6,272 bases of DNA, from NCBI GenBank assembly GCA_050252415.1, contig JBFWKZ010000135.1, positions 1-6,272 of the forward strand, written 5' to 3'. This DNA comes from Heteroscillospira sp050252415. GTDB taxonomy: Bacteria > Bacillota > Clostridia > Oscillospirales > Oscillospiraceae. The position numbers and the translations under genes were made by a program. The notes under the pieces were generated by a model, which did no database searches, was not told the origin of the DNA, and saw only the letters and a list, made by a program, of their open reading frames with translations. Every line of letters begins with the position of its first letter. Positions within the stretch are counted from its first letter, which is position 1. Of this stretch, positions 6,174 through 6,272 are shown one piece after another.

Positions 6174-6272
6174 TTTCCACTCCTCCGACCGGCAGCGTCA
6201 TCGTGATGATCGTTCCCTTGCCAAGGTGGCTCTTCAGCGATATCTGGCCGTTATGACGGCTGACGATCTCAC
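6166..6272 (-). CDS. walK: Sensor histidine kinase C-terminus, probably WalK (last 34 codons plus stop)
   Basis: Reverse-strand translation from 6270 reads EIVSRHNGQISLKSHLGKGT and ends TMTLPVGGVENE, stop TAA at 6168-6166. This is the end of a HATPase_c domain: the helix xIVxxHxG, the strand IxxxS, the G2-type box GKGT (residues 17-20 of the fragment), then the closing strand and LP. The HisKA, PAS/HAMP and transmembrane parts lie beyond the right edge. Identity as WalK, the essential kinase of cell-wall homeostasis that phosphorylates WalR, is inferred from the yycH and yycI genes that follow; the fragment alone shows only a generic kinase. Its last codons overlap the yycH start and contain the yycH ribosome binding site (VGGVE). 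Confidence 0.85.
   Translation of the reverse strand, partial: EIVSRHNGQISLKSHLGKGTIITMTLPVGGVENE

Noticed and set aside
1..6272. Mobile element, CRISPR, toxin-antitoxin, defence or biosynthetic cluster hidden in the window
   Set aside because: All strand space is filled by conserved housekeeping and cell-envelope genes in one direction. I saw no transposase, direct-repeat array, tRNA or attachment-like repeat.

Overview
The window is a compact, entirely minus-strand gene cluster from a bacterium. It reads as the chromosomal walK-yycH-yycI / murA / walJ / rlmH neighbourhood of a Bacillota (Firmicutes) genome, probably of the class Clostridia. Pointers to this are the YycH and YycI proteins, which belong to Gram-positive WalRK systems, the strong Shine-Dalgarno (SD) sequences, the use of TTG and GTG starts, and the tight gene packing. 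The moderate GC content would fit a gut-type clostridium of the Oscillospiraceae kind; that last step is inference.

In the direction of transcription (from high to low coordinates) the order is: the last 34 codons of a sensor histidine kinase (probably WalK), yycH, yycI, a 119-bp gap with a clear sigma-A-type promoter and a short leader, murA, walJ (yycJ-type metallo-beta-lactamase-fold protein), rlmH, a small zinc-ribbon/DUF2007-like protein, and the first 331 codons of a phosphoglucomutase/phosphomannomutase that runs off the left edge. Junctions are very tight: walK/yycH overlap by 8 bp, yycH/yycI are 10 bp apart, murA/walJ share one base (TGATG), walJ/rlmH overlap by 55 bp, rlmH and the zinc-ribbon gene are 16 bp apart, and the zinc-ribbon gene and the mutase gene 1 bp apart. 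Only the yycI-murA gap is large enough for a promoter, so there are probably two overlapping transcription units: walK-yycH-yycI (possibly reading through) and murA-walJ-rlmH-zinc ribbon-mutase.

Functionally the cluster joins cell-wall homeostasis signalling (WalK with its membrane-anchored partners YycH and YycI) to the committed step of peptidoglycan precursor synthesis (MurA), to the Wal-associated nuclease-like protein WalJ, to ribosome maturation (RlmH) and to hexose-phosphate supply for envelope polymers (mutase). I see no tRNA, rRNA, CRISPR array, insertion sequence, prophage or defence gene, and no evidence of an undescribed system. The points worth a second look are the murA promoter coinciding with a terminator-like hairpin, the long walJ/rlmH overlap with a TTG start, and the little-known zinc-ribbon protein.
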